A stretch of DNA of 64,000 nt, taken from Tilletia caries. Its lineage: Eukaryota; Basidiomycota; Exobasidiomycetes; Tilletiales; Tilletiaceae. The notes below the pieces were generated by a model. That model was not told the DNA's origin, did no database searches, and worked only from the letters and a program-made list of their open reading frames with translations. Positions 33,154 to 47,750 of this stretch are shown here, piece after piece. The stretch's first letter is position 1; the number at the start of each line of letters is the position of its first letter. The translations under genes were made by a program, and so were the position numbers. The stretch is taken from positions 1,240,001-1,304,000 of the forward strand of contig JALUTQ010000040.1 of NCBI GenBank assembly GCA_032718865.1. Reading direction: 5' to 3'.

Positions 33154-33814
33154 ATGCAGCTCGCCGCTTCTACCGCTCTGTTCATCGCCGCTGTTGGCTC
33201 TGCTTCAGCCACTTTCCTCCCCGCGTCCAAGGATGCCTGCTCTATCCTGCAGCGGGCTGACCTCATCAGTGAGTCTCTACATCCCACGACTGACACGCTC
33301 AACATCCTTTGCTGACATCTACTCCTCTTTTGCAGACCTCGACAAGCTTGGCTGCGCGAAGGTCGGCGTTGACGTCCTCAGCAAGCTGAAGCCAGTCTCG
33401 AAGAACGAGACCTGCAAGGCCCTCCAGGACGGCGGTCTGGTCAACCTCAGCGCTTTCGGATGTGCCCAGGTCGAAGCCAGCGTTCTCGCCGATGGAAGCC
33501 AGAGCTCCGGTTCCAAAGATGGGACCTGCTCCGCCAAGAAGATCTGCTCAGTCATCCAGAAGGGTGCCTTGAACGCCGACGCTTTCGGCTGCTTCAACTT
33601 CGACTTTGACTTCTTCCACCTCGGAGGCGTCCACTTTGACGGTGGTAACAGCAAGCGCAAGGCCCCCCACCACCCCCATCACAACCCCACTCCTGGCGCT
33701 CCTGGCAAGCCCACCAGCTGCAACGCCCAGACATGTGAGGTCCTCCAGAAGGGTGGTCTGGCCAACCTCAACCTGGTCGGCTGTGGCAAGGCGAGCGCCC
33801 ATGCCGGCCCTTGA
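33154..33814 (+). CDS. CX15C-family secreted protein, copy D (short linker, mosaic)
   Basis: Exons 33154-33268 and 33336-33814, 197 aa. Same ten cysteines and four modules as copy C. At silent sites in modules 2 and 3 it agrees with copy A (GGCGGTCTGGTC; GGTGCCTTG; TTCGACTTTGAC), but the short His/Pro linker and the 3' flank agree with C and B. One residue, V in HLGGVHFDGG, is shared with copy E. This pattern points to gene conversion with a switch near 33640-33670. The protein itself looks intact and secreted. Confidence 0.87.
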
Positions 33815-35263
33815 GCAGCGGAAACGTATCCGCCTCTCCACACACACGCCAAATAATGTATGAGAATCCCGCCAGTTGGGGGTGCAGATCTCGCCTCCCT
33901 CCTCTCTTCTCTCGATTACGATGTCGCCCCTCTACGCAGACGGAACTCGCCGAAACGTTTCCGCTCGGTCTCTCGCATCACTTCTCTCTCTGGACACTTT
34001 TTGTTCCTTTCGCTCACGAATACACCCTCGCATTTTTGCACTTCTTGTCGCGTTTGTGACTCTGTCAAGGTTGCAAAGAAGCGTTGTGCTTTGTTATAGG
34101 TGAAAAACGTCAACGACACAGACCAGACATAAGTGAGCGACAGTCGATGATACAGCATTGCAGGCTTCCATCCTCCATCACGACGATGGTCCATGGAAGT
34201 ACAGGCACGGTCGTGATTATGGGCGAGAGCGGGAACAAGGTCGATGAGTATGCCACTAAGCATGACCGCTACGAAAAACTTTTGTATTTCTGATTCGCGC
34301 CCTTACAGCCTACGAATATATGATTTGCATGAACTTCTGTCACCTTCTCCGTATGGGCCAGGTTTACTCGTGACTACGGGCAGATCCTGAGGTCTATGAG
34401 GATCGTTCCCTCTTACTTCTGGACGAGGGTGCTACGAAGGACGTCAGCGCTGTCATGGACAAAAACATCGAGCGGGGCAAAGGGTACGTTACACCCCTCT
34501 ACCATCTTATAGCATGCTTGAAAATGACTTCGTGTTCTTCATCTAGAGGCTGCAATATGCAGATCCGCTTCTCGCGATCTCGTTGCTGGATAAGGCCCTT
34601 GCCCTCAACGGACCAGGTACTTCGATCTGCTGGTTTGTTATTTCAGATCGGAACATTCTGTACCTTGTTCTCGCTCATCACGTCCTGGTAGCTGGCATAT
34701 CGTGATCAGGCTTCACAGTCCGCTCTCCGCTCCTTCTGCTCTTTGACACTGTCTTGCGCCGACTGAGAGTGTCGATATTCTACCACTGGCCTGTGACGAT
34801 GTGACCTATCTTCACCCTTGCCGCGTCCACTGTGCGGACTCGGGCGTCTTTACCTCCAAGTCACATGTTGCTGGCCACATCGTAGCTGCAATCACCACTC
34901 TGCTTGACATTAACAGGCTCCTTCATCTCGAGCACAGTCGCCACCTTCCGGGCCTCGTTCGCCGCTCTCATCCATACTCGGCGTGCTGACCCAAATCGAG
35001 CGTGTGGCGCAAAAAACTCACAATACACCTGCTATGAACGAGTATCATACTTCAGGCTGACCACTTCCGTTTTGATCTGACCAAATGCAGATACGTTCGC
35101 GACTCAGCAGATTCCGTTGCAAAAGTTCCGCCAAGGTCAGCTCCTGGCTGCCTTCAAGTCTGGACCATGGTCGTACCTGTTCGTATACATGTGTATACGT
35201 CTGCCAAACCTGCGTATAAACGTACCTCTCCGCCACCTTAGCTGGAACGCGTAGCGGACACCT
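33815..35263. other. Downstream flank of copy D and outer end of the right arm
   Basis: Up to about 34262 it matches the CX15C downstream flank. About 34300-34610 holds the mirrored relic segment (plus-strand YEDRSLFLL-like peptide with breaks). About 34610-35263 is the diverged mirror of 7220-7900. No intact gene. Confidence 0.45.
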
Positions 35264-36071
35264 CAGACGATCATCGTCACATCCCCCCGCCGAAGGATGA
35301 TTTCTCCGAGGGCGGATGGGACTCGAAGCGGTTATTGGAGGGCTCGGAGGTTCATTCGGATGGAGTCGAAATACGGCTGCGTCTGTTCAGCGTTTGCGGC
35401 GATAGGCGATGGGCGGACTGTTGCATCTGACCGAAAGACCTTGAAGCCTGCTGACCAGGATACCAGGACGAGATGAACGAGGGCAGGGCACGGAACGTCC
35501 TCTTCTGAAACAACAAACAAAGACCTAATCAAGAGACCTTGTCCGCTGAGGGCACGGGCGCGGTCATGCTCGCGGCATGCTCGTCGGCCTTGGTCTCGCT
35601 CTTACGCCCATAATCACGACCGCGCCTTTACTTCCATGGCCTACCATCTTGATGGAGGCTGGAGGCCTGCCATGTTGTATCATCGATCATCGCTAACTTA
35701 TGTCTGGTCTGTGTCTTCGATGTCCTCCACCTATAACAAAGCACAGTGCTTCTTTGCAACCCTGACAGAGAAAAACAAAGCGATAAGAAGTGCGAATTAC
35801 GAAATGCGATGGTGTATTCCTGAGCGAAACAACCGAGTAAAGACTGTGCAGGAAGGAACGAGTAAGGACTGTACAGGGAGGACCGAGTAAGGACTGTGCA
35901 GGAAGAGAAATGATGCGAGAGACCAAGCGGAAACGTCACGGCGAGTTACGTCTACGTAGAGGGGTGAGATCGTAATCGAGAAAGAGAGTAGGAGGCGAGA
36001 CTTGAACCCCCAACAGGCGGGATCCCATACATTGTCTGGTGTGTGTGGAGAGGCGGATACGTTTCCGCTGC
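35264..36071. other. Junction outside the right arm and downstream flank of copy E
   Basis: 35268-35301 repeats, with one or two changes, the ATCATCGTCACATCCCCCC motif of the gene 1 downstream flank (about 31708-31740). From about 35390 onward the sequence is the CX15C downstream flank again (GATGGGCG, CGAGATGAACGAGGGCAGG, CGGTCATGCTCG words). It also holds a small tandem repeat of GGAACGAGTAAGGACTGT-like units at 35835-35905. No gene supported. Confidence 0.45.
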
Positions 36072-38480
36072 TCAAGGGCCGAAGTGGCCGCTTGCCTTAC
36101 CACAGCCGAGCAGGCCGAGGTTGGCCAGACCGCCCTTCTGGAGGACTTCACATGTCTGGGCGTTGCAGCTGGAGTGCTTAGCAGGGGCGCCGGGACCGGC
36201 GGGAGAAGCGGGAGGAGCGTTTGGCACATGAGCGCCAGGAGCACCAGGAGTGCCAGAAGCACCAGGACCGCCAGGAGCGTCAGGGGCGCCAGCATGACCA
36301 CCGGCACCGGGCCCACCAGGAGCAGCACCGCCGTGATGGCCGGGAGTGCCTTTGGTACCAGGTTGACCACCGACGCCGGGAGTACCAGCTGATCCGTCCT
36401 TTCCGGGTGTGCCAGCGGCTCCAGGCTTATTGGGGGAGCCAGGAGTGCCAGTGGTTCCAGGCGTGTCAGTAGATCCAGGCTTGGTGGAGGAGCCAGGGGT
36501 ACCAGCGGAGCCAGGGGTGCCATTAGTACCAGGTTGACCACCGACGCCGGGAGTACCAGCCGTACCATCCTTTCCGGGTGTGCCAGCAGCTCCAGGCTTA
36601 GTGGGGGAGCCAGGAGTGCCAGTGTTGCCCGTAGAGCCATGGTTTCCCTTAGTACCGTGATGACCAGGAGTGCCAGCGGAGCCAGGGGTGCCATTAGTGC
36701 CGGGGTGACCGCCGACGCCGGGAGTACCAGCTGATCCATCCTTTCCGGGTGTGCCAGCGGCTCCAGGCTTAGTGGAGGAGCCATGAGTGCCGGCGGAACC
36801 CGTGGAGCCAGGAGCTCCCTTAGTACCTGGGTGACCAGGAGTGCCCGAAGAGCCAGGTGTGCCAGTAGTGCCGGGGTGACCAGCGGTTCCCGAGGAGCCA
36901 GATGAGCCAGTAGAACCGGGTGTAGCAGAGCAGCCACCGGCACCGGGCGCGGGCGTCTCGGGATGGTGGTGATGAGCAGCCTTGCGCTTGCTGTGTCCAC
37001 CGTCAAAGTGGACGCCTCCGAGGTGGAAGAAGTCGAAGTCGAGGTTGAAGCAGCCGAAGAGATCGGCGTTCAAGGCGCCCTTCTGCAAGACTTTGCAGAT
37101 CTTCTTGGCGGAGCAGGTTCCATCTTTGGAGCCGGAGCTGTCGCTTCCATCAGCGAGAACGCTGGCTTCGGCTTTGGCACAGCCGATAGCGCTGAGGTTG
37201 ACCAGACCGCCGTCCTGGAGGGCCTTGCAGGTCTCCTCCTTGGAGACCGGCTTCAGCTTGCTGAGGACGTCCGCGCTGATCTTCGCGCAGCCAAGCTTGT
37301 CAAGGTCTGAAAAAGGAGAAGAAAATGTCAGTCAGGCGTGTCAATCGTGGGATGCGCGAGTAGAGAAACTCACTGATGAGTTCAGCCCGCTGCAGGATAG
37401 AGCAGGCATCCTTGGAGGCGGGGAGGAAAGTGGCCGAAGCAGAGCCGACAGCGGCGATAACGAGAGCGGTAGAAGCAGCGAGCTGCATGCTGGGAGGGGT
37501 TCGGTGAAGGGGCGAGGCGAAAAGGGAAAGCTTGAAAAGATGACCTGGACTGGGCAGAGAGAGTCCGAGAGGAAGAAGAAGAGAGAGACAGAGATGGAGT
37601 GAGTGAATGAGGAGAGAATGGTCAGAACAGGAGTCAGAGTCGAAGACATCTCCCCTTTTATCCCTTCTGCGGCGCAATGTCGAGCAGAGCGAGAAGAGTG
37701 GAATGAATCCATGCCATCTAACGTGTACGAAGGGCCTGTCACGTTAACCCTAGTGGACGACATGAAAGTTCAAAAACGTTACGCGAAATGAGGGTTTCCG
37801 TGTAAACAAACAAAACAAGTGCGCAAGGCAACGAAACTCAGTCGAAATGAGCCGACGTTTGGCAACAGTAAGGTGAGCCTGCAATCATCGCCATGAAACA
37901 AAGCTGTGCAAAGTCGTGATTTCGACGCTGCGTAAGAGTCGCCAATGCTCCTTTTCTCGAGACCCTGACCTGCTGTAACAAACAGAAAGTATTAGGAAAG
38001 AGTCGTCTTTGCTGCTATAGAAAGACACTGCTAAAGAAGGATGGAAGATTCGATTAGAGAGTCAGCTCTTACTCCGCACGATGGAAATTTCGCTGCAACT
38101 CAAGGATTTTCGGCCTGCCTTTACAATGGAACGTCGAGCGTTCTAGGCTCGGACTTCCAGGCCGTGCCGGAAACCCCACGGGACGTGTGAGCCGAGTTAG
38201 GGCGTATAAATGGAACTATCCCCAGAGCTCCCATTCAATCCGGCCAATCGAAGAGAGTGGGGAGACCAGGGTGGGGGGAAGGTTACGTCGAGGCTCGAGC
38301 CTGAGGGAAGCCTGATGCAAACTGCTTGCTGTAGCAAACCCCCGGGAATACCTTGAACGTTCTTTTCCCCCTGCTGGCCCAAGTCGTCGTCCAGGGTATA
38401 TCCATCGACGGGCTCGAGAAAAGGGTCCCGAATCTGTGGGCACGGCTGAGAAAGAAAGGCACATCATAATTGTCAGTACG
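35390..38480 (-). repeat. Fifth CX15C module (gene E plus flanks)
   Basis: Gene E and both flanks are homologous to the A-D modules. Upstream similarity reaches at least 38050 to the distal C promoter, and a diverged word set (GATGGCTC-like, GGGCATGGCTGAnAAnGAAAG-like) is shared near 38400-38460 with 23905-23960. Confidence 0.7.
36072..37488 (-). CDS. CX15C-family secreted protein, copy E, with the longest collagen-like linker
   Basis: Exons 37488-37374 and 37306-36072 (67-bp intron conserved in length and phase), 449 aa. Signal peptide MQLAASTALVIAAVGSASA. Modules 1-3 (CSILQRAELINLDKLGC, CKALQDGGLVNLSAIGC, CKVLQKGALNADLFGC) are diverged from A-D, so E is the oldest branch. The linker of roughly 250 residues is almost pure Gly-X-Y (GTPGSSGTPGHPGTKG, GAAGTPGKDGSAGTPG units, themselves arranged in longer near-repeats with GSPTKPGAAGTPGKDG), ending in APGAHVPNAPPAS. 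Module 4 is CEVLQKGGLANLGLLGC. Such linkers could form a collagen-like trimeric stalk, but this is inference. Confidence 0.85.
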
Positions 38481-39240
38481 TGCTATGTTTCCTCCGTCGG
38501 CAAGGGATACATTTACCTGTATGTCAAATCGTTGTTCCAGACCAGAAGGGGCTTCCCCAAGTTACGTATAGCTGGAACTTGGACCGGTCCTACTTCCACC
38601 GCTGGAAAATCTGCTGACGTTCGCGAACGTGTCTTTGTCATTCATTGTGCACCATGGGCGGGACGGAGCGAAGGGCACAATTGAATCGGCCGGAGAAGAG
38701 GATCCCATCCTCCCTTCATTCAAGAAGGCGGCCCCGCAAACGTATGCCTGTTCTTCTGTCAAACATTGAGAGAACGTCAGCGAAGAAGAGAACCAGTCAG
38801 CAGTCAGTGCAGCAGGTCAAAAACGCAAACAGTCCAAGAAGGTCTTCCCGCAACACCCCCCTACATCGTATGTATAAGCCTTGATCTTTTTCGTTTCCGC
38901 ATTTGTGGAAGGAGAAGAACGCAACCAGCAGGAAAAAGGAGGGTGAAGATAGCGAGCGGGAGAGGAGAAGCGGAATCGGAGAGATGATGATGAGGTGGGG
39001 GAATAAGAGAGTATAACCCACGCGCGAGAGAAGAAGGCCAAGAATGGAAAGCGTACAAGGAGGATGGGAACGACGGGCGCGGGTTCGGTAATGTCGGAAT
39101 GAGGAAAAGACGTTTGGAATTTCGCGTTGGTTGAGTGGTTGCCAGATGTGGGAGTAGAACCTTTGAGAAAAGCCGCAAGAACCCCCCTCCCTCTTCCTTC
39201 GTGGGCGGGTGGTTGGGGCGGGGGACCGAAAATCCGCCAA
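37489..39240. other. Intergenic: promoter module of copy E and 3' side of the m-AAA protease gene
   Basis: TATA-like ATAAAA of copy E is at 37656-37661 (minus). Conserved upstream module to about 38480. 38480-39240 is unique, purine-rich on the plus strand near 38920-39060, and holds the 3' UTR of the minus-strand protease gene. No supported gene. Confidence 0.45.
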
Positions 39241-42110
<2,870 letters not shown>

Positions 42111-42145
42111 GGTGGGCGTGAGTGGTGGGCAGAGAGAGTGGGAGT

Positions 42146-42181
<36 letters not shown>

Positions 42182-42444
42182 ATGGTCGTCGCTGTCAAGA
42201 AGCAGAGGACAGAGAGCGAGGACGTCAGCAGATGGAGGGAGTGAGTGAGTCGCTGATGCCATCACCCGGTGCTGTGCTGAGCTAAGCAGTGACTGCACTC
42301 GGCCGAGAGAGTGCGCAGTCACTCACTCACTCACTCATTCGCGACGCGCTTCGGATCGACATCGCAATCAGCCAGACAGCAGCAGCAGCAGCAGCAGCAG
42401 CGGGAGTCTCGCACTCGCACTCGCACTCGCACTCGCTCTCGGAG
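42111..42444. promoter_or_regulatory. Bidirectional promoter between the m-AAA protease gene and SWI1
   Basis: Only 334 bp separate the two start codons. It contains a GAGGAC hexamer tandem repeat (about 42148-42182), GTGAGTGAGT / ACTCACTCACTC stretches on either side of 42270 that form a loose inverted repeat, and CACTCG tandem units just before the SWI1 start. Confidence 0.6.
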
Positions 42445-45400
42445 ATGGCCGCAGTACCAGCAGCGCAGCCAGCAGCGCAGCCAGCAGCGCAGCCAGCAGC
42501 ACAGGCAGTGGGCGCGGATGGCAGCAGTGGGACTGGGAACGGGACTGGCAGTGCAGCAGAGGCCACAGCAGCAGACACGCTCCCGCCCAACACAGACCCA
42601 CACCTCGCCATCCAGAACATCCAGGCCGCCATGCTCAGACTCAACCAGCAGTGGTCCGCCGTCGCGCAGCAGCCAGACACCCCGGCCAAGCAGCAGACAC
42701 AGCAGCACCTCGCCACACAGCTCAAGCGCCTCCAGCTCGTGCGCAACTCGGCATACCAGGCACTCAGCCCAGCACAGCAGCAGCACCAGCAGCAGCAGCA
42801 GCACCACCACCAGCAGCACCACCACCAGCAGCACCCACAACAGCAAGCAGCAGCAGCCCTGTCCACGCTCATCGCCACCACCATGATGCCCTCGCGCGAA
42901 CAGTTCGTCACCATGGTCAGGCAGTTCCACCACCAGCGCAACTCACGCCTCCCCACAAACGCATCCATGACCTTCTACGGCCCCAGCACCGCAAACCCAC
43001 ACGACCCAATCACCATCGACGCACAGACCATCTTCCAGTCCATCGTACACGCAGGCGGATCAGCACGTCTCTCCTCCGTACCACGCGCATGGGACTACCT
43101 CGCATCCGCAAAGCTCGGCCTCGCCGTGTCGCCCCCCATCAACACCGCCAGCGCACCACCCGGATCACAAGAGGCAGCAGCACAGGCAGCCTCCCAGTCC
43201 GAACTACCGCCCCTCACAGATCGGGATGGGAACCGCGTCGAGATCGAGCTCGCAGGCTTCGAGGCCGGAAGTGGTCCACCCCCGCATCCGCATCTCGTCC
43301 AGCCGGAACATGTCGGTCAGCGGCTAAGGGAGTGGTTCAAGCCTCGCCTCGGCGCATTCGAGGAGATGTGGATGCTCAGCCTCAGACAGCGACAGCATCA
43401 GGCACAGGCTCAGGCACAAGCACAGGCTGCGATGCAGCAGCAGCAACAGCAACAGCAGCAGCAGAAGCAGGGTGCTGGTACTAACACTGATCATCCCCAG
43501 GATCAACAGCAGCAAAATCAGCAACAACAGCAACAGCAACAACAACAAGGACAGCCCAGCGCAGATCCAACATCCGCCATATACGCATCCCGCCTCGCAT
43601 CCATCCAGTCCGCCATAGCCCAAGGCCGCATCACACAGGAAGAAGCACGTCTCCGCATCGAAGCTCTCAACGCAGAAGCAGCAGCAGCCGCATCAAGACA
43701 GCACAGAGCATCCGCCGAGGACGCGTCTGCAGCAGCAGCAGCGGCAGCGGCCGATGTCAATGGGAGACCACAGGCGCGTGCGGCGGATGAGGTCGGTGGG
43801 GGAGAACGAGAGCGTAAGAGGAGGAAGACGGACGCTTCGGGTGAGTTTATCCCCTTATCCCTGTACGTGAAAGTAAGAAACCCTCTTCTCACCACACACA
43901 CCCCCCTCTCTCTTCAACGCGTCCAGCTTCTGGGCCCGGCGAGACATCATCGACGTCGCAGAGCTCCGACGGTCTCGGCTCGTCCGCCGCTGCAGCCCCA
44001 GGACCGAGCACGAACGCGTCGGCAAATGGCACAGTAGGTTACCCGCGCCACAACCAACCGGACTCCTCCCACCCCGCATCCGCACCCGTACCCACACCGA
44101 CCTCAACCTCCCACCCGCAAATAACCGCCTCCTCCTCCTCCACCGCCGCGCAACAAATGCCCCCGCCCCCAAACCCAACCCAGATCCGCCAAGCGATGCT
44201 CCTCCTGACCTCCCTCCAGCAGACGGCGCCGAACCTGGCGCAGCGCACGGGCGAGCAGACGCAGCAGGCTCTGGTGGCTAATGCTGTGTTGCGGGCGGCG
44301 AGTTTGCATTATCAGGCGCAGCAGCAGCAGGCGGGGCAGGCGCAGGGGCAGGCGCAGCAGGGGATGGGGGGGATGAATATGGGACAGGGGATGGGGATGG
44401 GAGTGCAGGGGAGGGGGATGGTTGTGCAGCAGCAGCAGCAAGGGCAGGGGCAGGGGCAGAGCCAGCTGCAGCAGCAGCAAGGGGAAGCAGAGGGGACGAC
44501 GGGTATGAATGCGGAAAGCGTGAATGGGAACGGGAATGGGAGTGCGTCCGGGAGTGGTGCTTCTTCAGGTCTACCATCCGCTCAGGCGCAGGCGCAGGCG
44601 CAGGTACAGCAGACGATCGGACCGAGCGCGTCGACGTCCGCCCCTCCGCCTGTTGTCGGTCCTCCAGCATCGACGGCGCAACAACCCCAAGCGGGACCAT
44701 CATCATCTACCTCAACCTCAACCTCTCGGCCGCCCACAGCTCGCTCCGCCGCAACAGCAACAACAGCGCCAGCGCCGCCGCCGTCGGGGGCGAGCAACAC
44801 GACCAAGTACCGCATCGAGTACATGCCCATCCGGCGCGAGCTGAAGAGCGCGGGTGGCTGGGATCTGGACATGATTCATGACTTCCTTGCGCCTGTGCTG
44901 GAAGGGCGTGGGAAGGCTCCGCGTGGGGTTAGTGATCTTGGTGAGTTTTTTTTCCTATCAGAAACGCGTACCCAGGGTTGTGCCCTTTTTGGGGGGAATT
45001 GGAACGCTGATTTTTTTTCATTTTGGATTTTGGATTTTGGATTTGGGGGGGGTGATTAAGGATCGGTCGACATCACCCAACTCACGCTCTCCCTGCGCTC
45101 CCGCCTCACAAGCGAGGTCTCGCACGCACTGAACACGCTCCAGATCCTGAGCAGCGGGAACGGCTTCGTCGTGGCGCAGCCGGCCCCACCGCCGCCGCCG
45201 CTTCGGAACCCGCATTATCCTCCCCACCATCACCAACATCAGCAGCATGGGCAGCAGGTGGTTGACTTTGAGCTGGATTTGGGCAGGTGTGGGGATTTGG
45301 TTGATGAGCTTGTGGAGCTTTTGGGGGAGTGTGCTGAGTTTGCTCCTGAGGGTTCGTATCCACAGAGACGCACGGGCGCGGACGTACGGAATGGAGGAGC

Positions 45401-47273
45401 GGGCCCGAGCTCCTCCTCGTCGTCGTCGTCGTCGTTGATGCCGAACGGCTTGGCTGCTGGTGCACCGGCGGACCATCATCCCGAAAACGGGGCCTCCTCT
45501 TCTCGTCAGGAGCGGCGTCGGGATCGGGAGGGCGGGGGAACGGGACGGGGGGAGACGATTTGCTCGCATGCTGATTGGATCGAGGCGGCGAGGGAGCACG
45601 AGTTTGCGATGAAGGAGTGGAAACGCCGTCGACGGAGTTCGTCTGGCGAGGACGATGATGTTCCTTCCTTGGACGCGGACCCGCGGATAGGAGGACGGCG
45701 ACTACCCGATGGTTCCCTCCCGTGCACGACGACGGTGTCCTCTGCATTAGAGTGGGAGGCCCGCGCGGACCGCGCGGTCAGTCTGACTTTCACCATCCTC
45801 AATATTTTCCAGAATTTCTCGACGATGGAGGTGAATCAGGTCTTTCTGGCGCGGCATGCGCTGTTTTTGGATCGGTTGGCGGGGTTGACTAGGGCGGATG
45901 AGGGGAGGATTGAGGGGTGGAAGGGGGCGCGGAGGGCTGCTGGGTTTGGGAGGGTTGGGGAGGAGGAGGAGGGGGTGGGGGAAATGAATGGAGGGGTTAA
46001 TGGGAGGTCAGGGGCTGTAGGGGATGACTCTCAGTCTTCTATGGATGTCGATGATGATGTCTCAGGTCGGCCCCGGGGTCGAGGACTGGAAAAGACGCCA
46101 ACCGACGCCGCGCATCTTAACAAGACGCACCCCGAGCCCCCTCCCACCACCATCTTCACCCCCGCCGAGCTCCTCCGAATCCGCAAAGAAGTGCTCTACA
46201 TCATCACAAACATCACCTCCGGCCCGGACCCTCCGCACATCCTCGTCACCCGACCAGCAAGCACGATCCAAGCGCTCTTCGACCTGATGAACCTCTTCAT
46301 CGCCGACGCGGCCCACTTCGAGGACGTCGCGCTTGCGCAGACGGAACCGATCTTGGGACCGCTGAACCCAGATGCTGTGCATCTGGTCGTGCAGATGGGC
46401 ATCTCGGAGGCGATTGCTGTCGCCGCTGCGCGTTCCTCCCGCCGTGTGCCTCAATTTGCGGATCTGGCGCTGGAGGCGTTCAGTAGGATCGCGCAGCCGG
46501 ACGAACATCGGGCGTTGTTGGGGAGGCATGTGAGTGCGGGCAGTTTGGTCAGGTTGGGCACCGGGCTTGTTACGCTCTTGCCGGTGAGCGAGTTGGACTT
46601 TGGGGCGTTGCAGGCTGAGGCGAGGCTGGCGTTTGTGGAACGCACTGCGCTGTCGCTCTTCAATCTGGCGTGCGCCTGTCCGCGGGCGGTGAAGAAGTCG
46701 TGGTTGGACGCGCAGCCGGGCACCTTGGGCATCCTGTGGAGGTTGGTTAGGAGGCTGAGCGGGGCGCATCCGACGTTTAACACCAATCCGTTCAATGTCC
46801 TCGTGGGCAGGATCGTGGAGACGATGATGATTTTGGGGGATGTGGATGATCGGTTCGGGGCTGCGGGGCTGTTGGGCATTTCGAGCGATGGGGTTGGGGC
46901 TGTTAGTTTGCCGGGCGGGCCGTCGTTAGGGATGATGATGCGCGGACGCGGCTTCGGACGCGGCGGAGGTGGCGCTGGGAGAGATCACGACTTCAACCTC
47001 GACGACGACGACGGCCTCAACATCAACAGCAACATCCCCCACCTCTCCCTCCTCTCCTCCCCGCGCCTACTCTCCGCCGCCCTGGGGAAAGCGACGAGCA
47101 GCGCGGAGCGGGCGAGCAAGAATTATGCGGGTGCCCGGTTGGGGAGGAGGGATCGGGAGGGACCGTGTTTGATGGGGTTGGAGCAGGAGGTTGCGCAGGT
47201 GTGTTCGTTGCCGGGGATGGAGGATTGGATCATTACCAATTTGCTCTCGATGACGGGGCCGGGAGGGCTCTGA
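42445..47273 (+). CDS. SWI1: SWI/SNF chromatin-remodelling subunit Swi1 (ARID protein)
   Basis: Three exons: 42445-43840, 43927-44940, 45061-47273; 1540 aa. The start was taken at MAAVPAAQPAAQ because upstream in-frame sequence lacks an ATG. An ARID DNA-binding domain lies at about 149-226 (FVTMVRQFHHQRN, DAQTIFQSIVHAGG, AWDYLASAKLG). Long Gln/His and Gln/Ala tracts (about 110-135 and 318-370) are typical of Swi1 and prone to length change. A linker is rich in Gly/Gln/Met. After YRIEYMPIRRELKSAGGWD (about 758) comes the conserved C-terminal armadillo-like BAF250/Swi1 region (LTLSLRSRLTSEVSHALNTL, SNPF-like TFNTNPFNVLVGRIVETMM). Nuclear. Introns carry GTGAGT donors. Family assignment rests on ARID plus C-terminal homology. 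Confidence 0.88.
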
Positions 47274-47750
47274 GGGGGCTCCCTTCACAAGCACACACGC
47301 GCGTTACACTGTCATTTTGGCAACTACATGTCATCTTCGTCACCCCACCCCCCCTTTCTTGCCCCAACCCATTCATTCGGTCCTCGTGTACGCGGGTCGT
47401 GGGCTTCCTTGCTGCTTCGCAAACTGCCAAAACTGAAAAGGAAAACATACAATTTCAACGAACGGGGGCTTTCCCCTCAGCACATTCTTGTCTATGTATT
47501 GCGTGTGTGTGTGTATGTTGATTGATTTTGCTGGGGGAAAATGCTTGCGGTCTGTCGCTACGGGTCGAGGACCGTGGGGAGTGTGGATCGAAGTGGGGTT
47601 GGATATCGCTCTCATCAGAGGGAGAGACTGGGTGACTCGCTGACACGGGACTTGAAGCGCGATGAAGCGCGACGACGTCGGGGGGGAGGGGAATGGTTGG
47701 CCTGAAGGATCCGTGGGCCAAGGGAAGGGCATATATACCGGTGCCACCTT
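47274..47750. other. Convergent intergenic region (SWI1 / P450 3' ends)
   Basis: No gene seen. A small TGTGTG run lies near 47502-47514. Confidence 0.5.

Larger units (their letters stand above)
24320..35263 (-). repeat. Right arm of the giant inverted repeat
   Basis: Mirror image of 7220-23158 without the transposon. From the spacer outward it carries CX15C gene C, gene 3', gene 2' (intact), gene 1', CX15C gene D and a relic region. Homology with the left arm stops at the inner end near 24320 and at the outer end near 35263, where the left side continues with different sequence. Most differences I can see in the inner part are homopolymer lengths plus rare substitutions (for example TATAAG versus TGTAAG next to the AAAAA run near 12625/30270). 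Confidence 0.95.

Noticed and set aside
7220..35263. Palindrome as a pure assembly artefact
   Set aside because: The one-sided transposon with target duplication, different A and D linkers, diverged outer kilobase and asymmetric spacer are hard to produce by a fold-back error; still listed for read-level checking.
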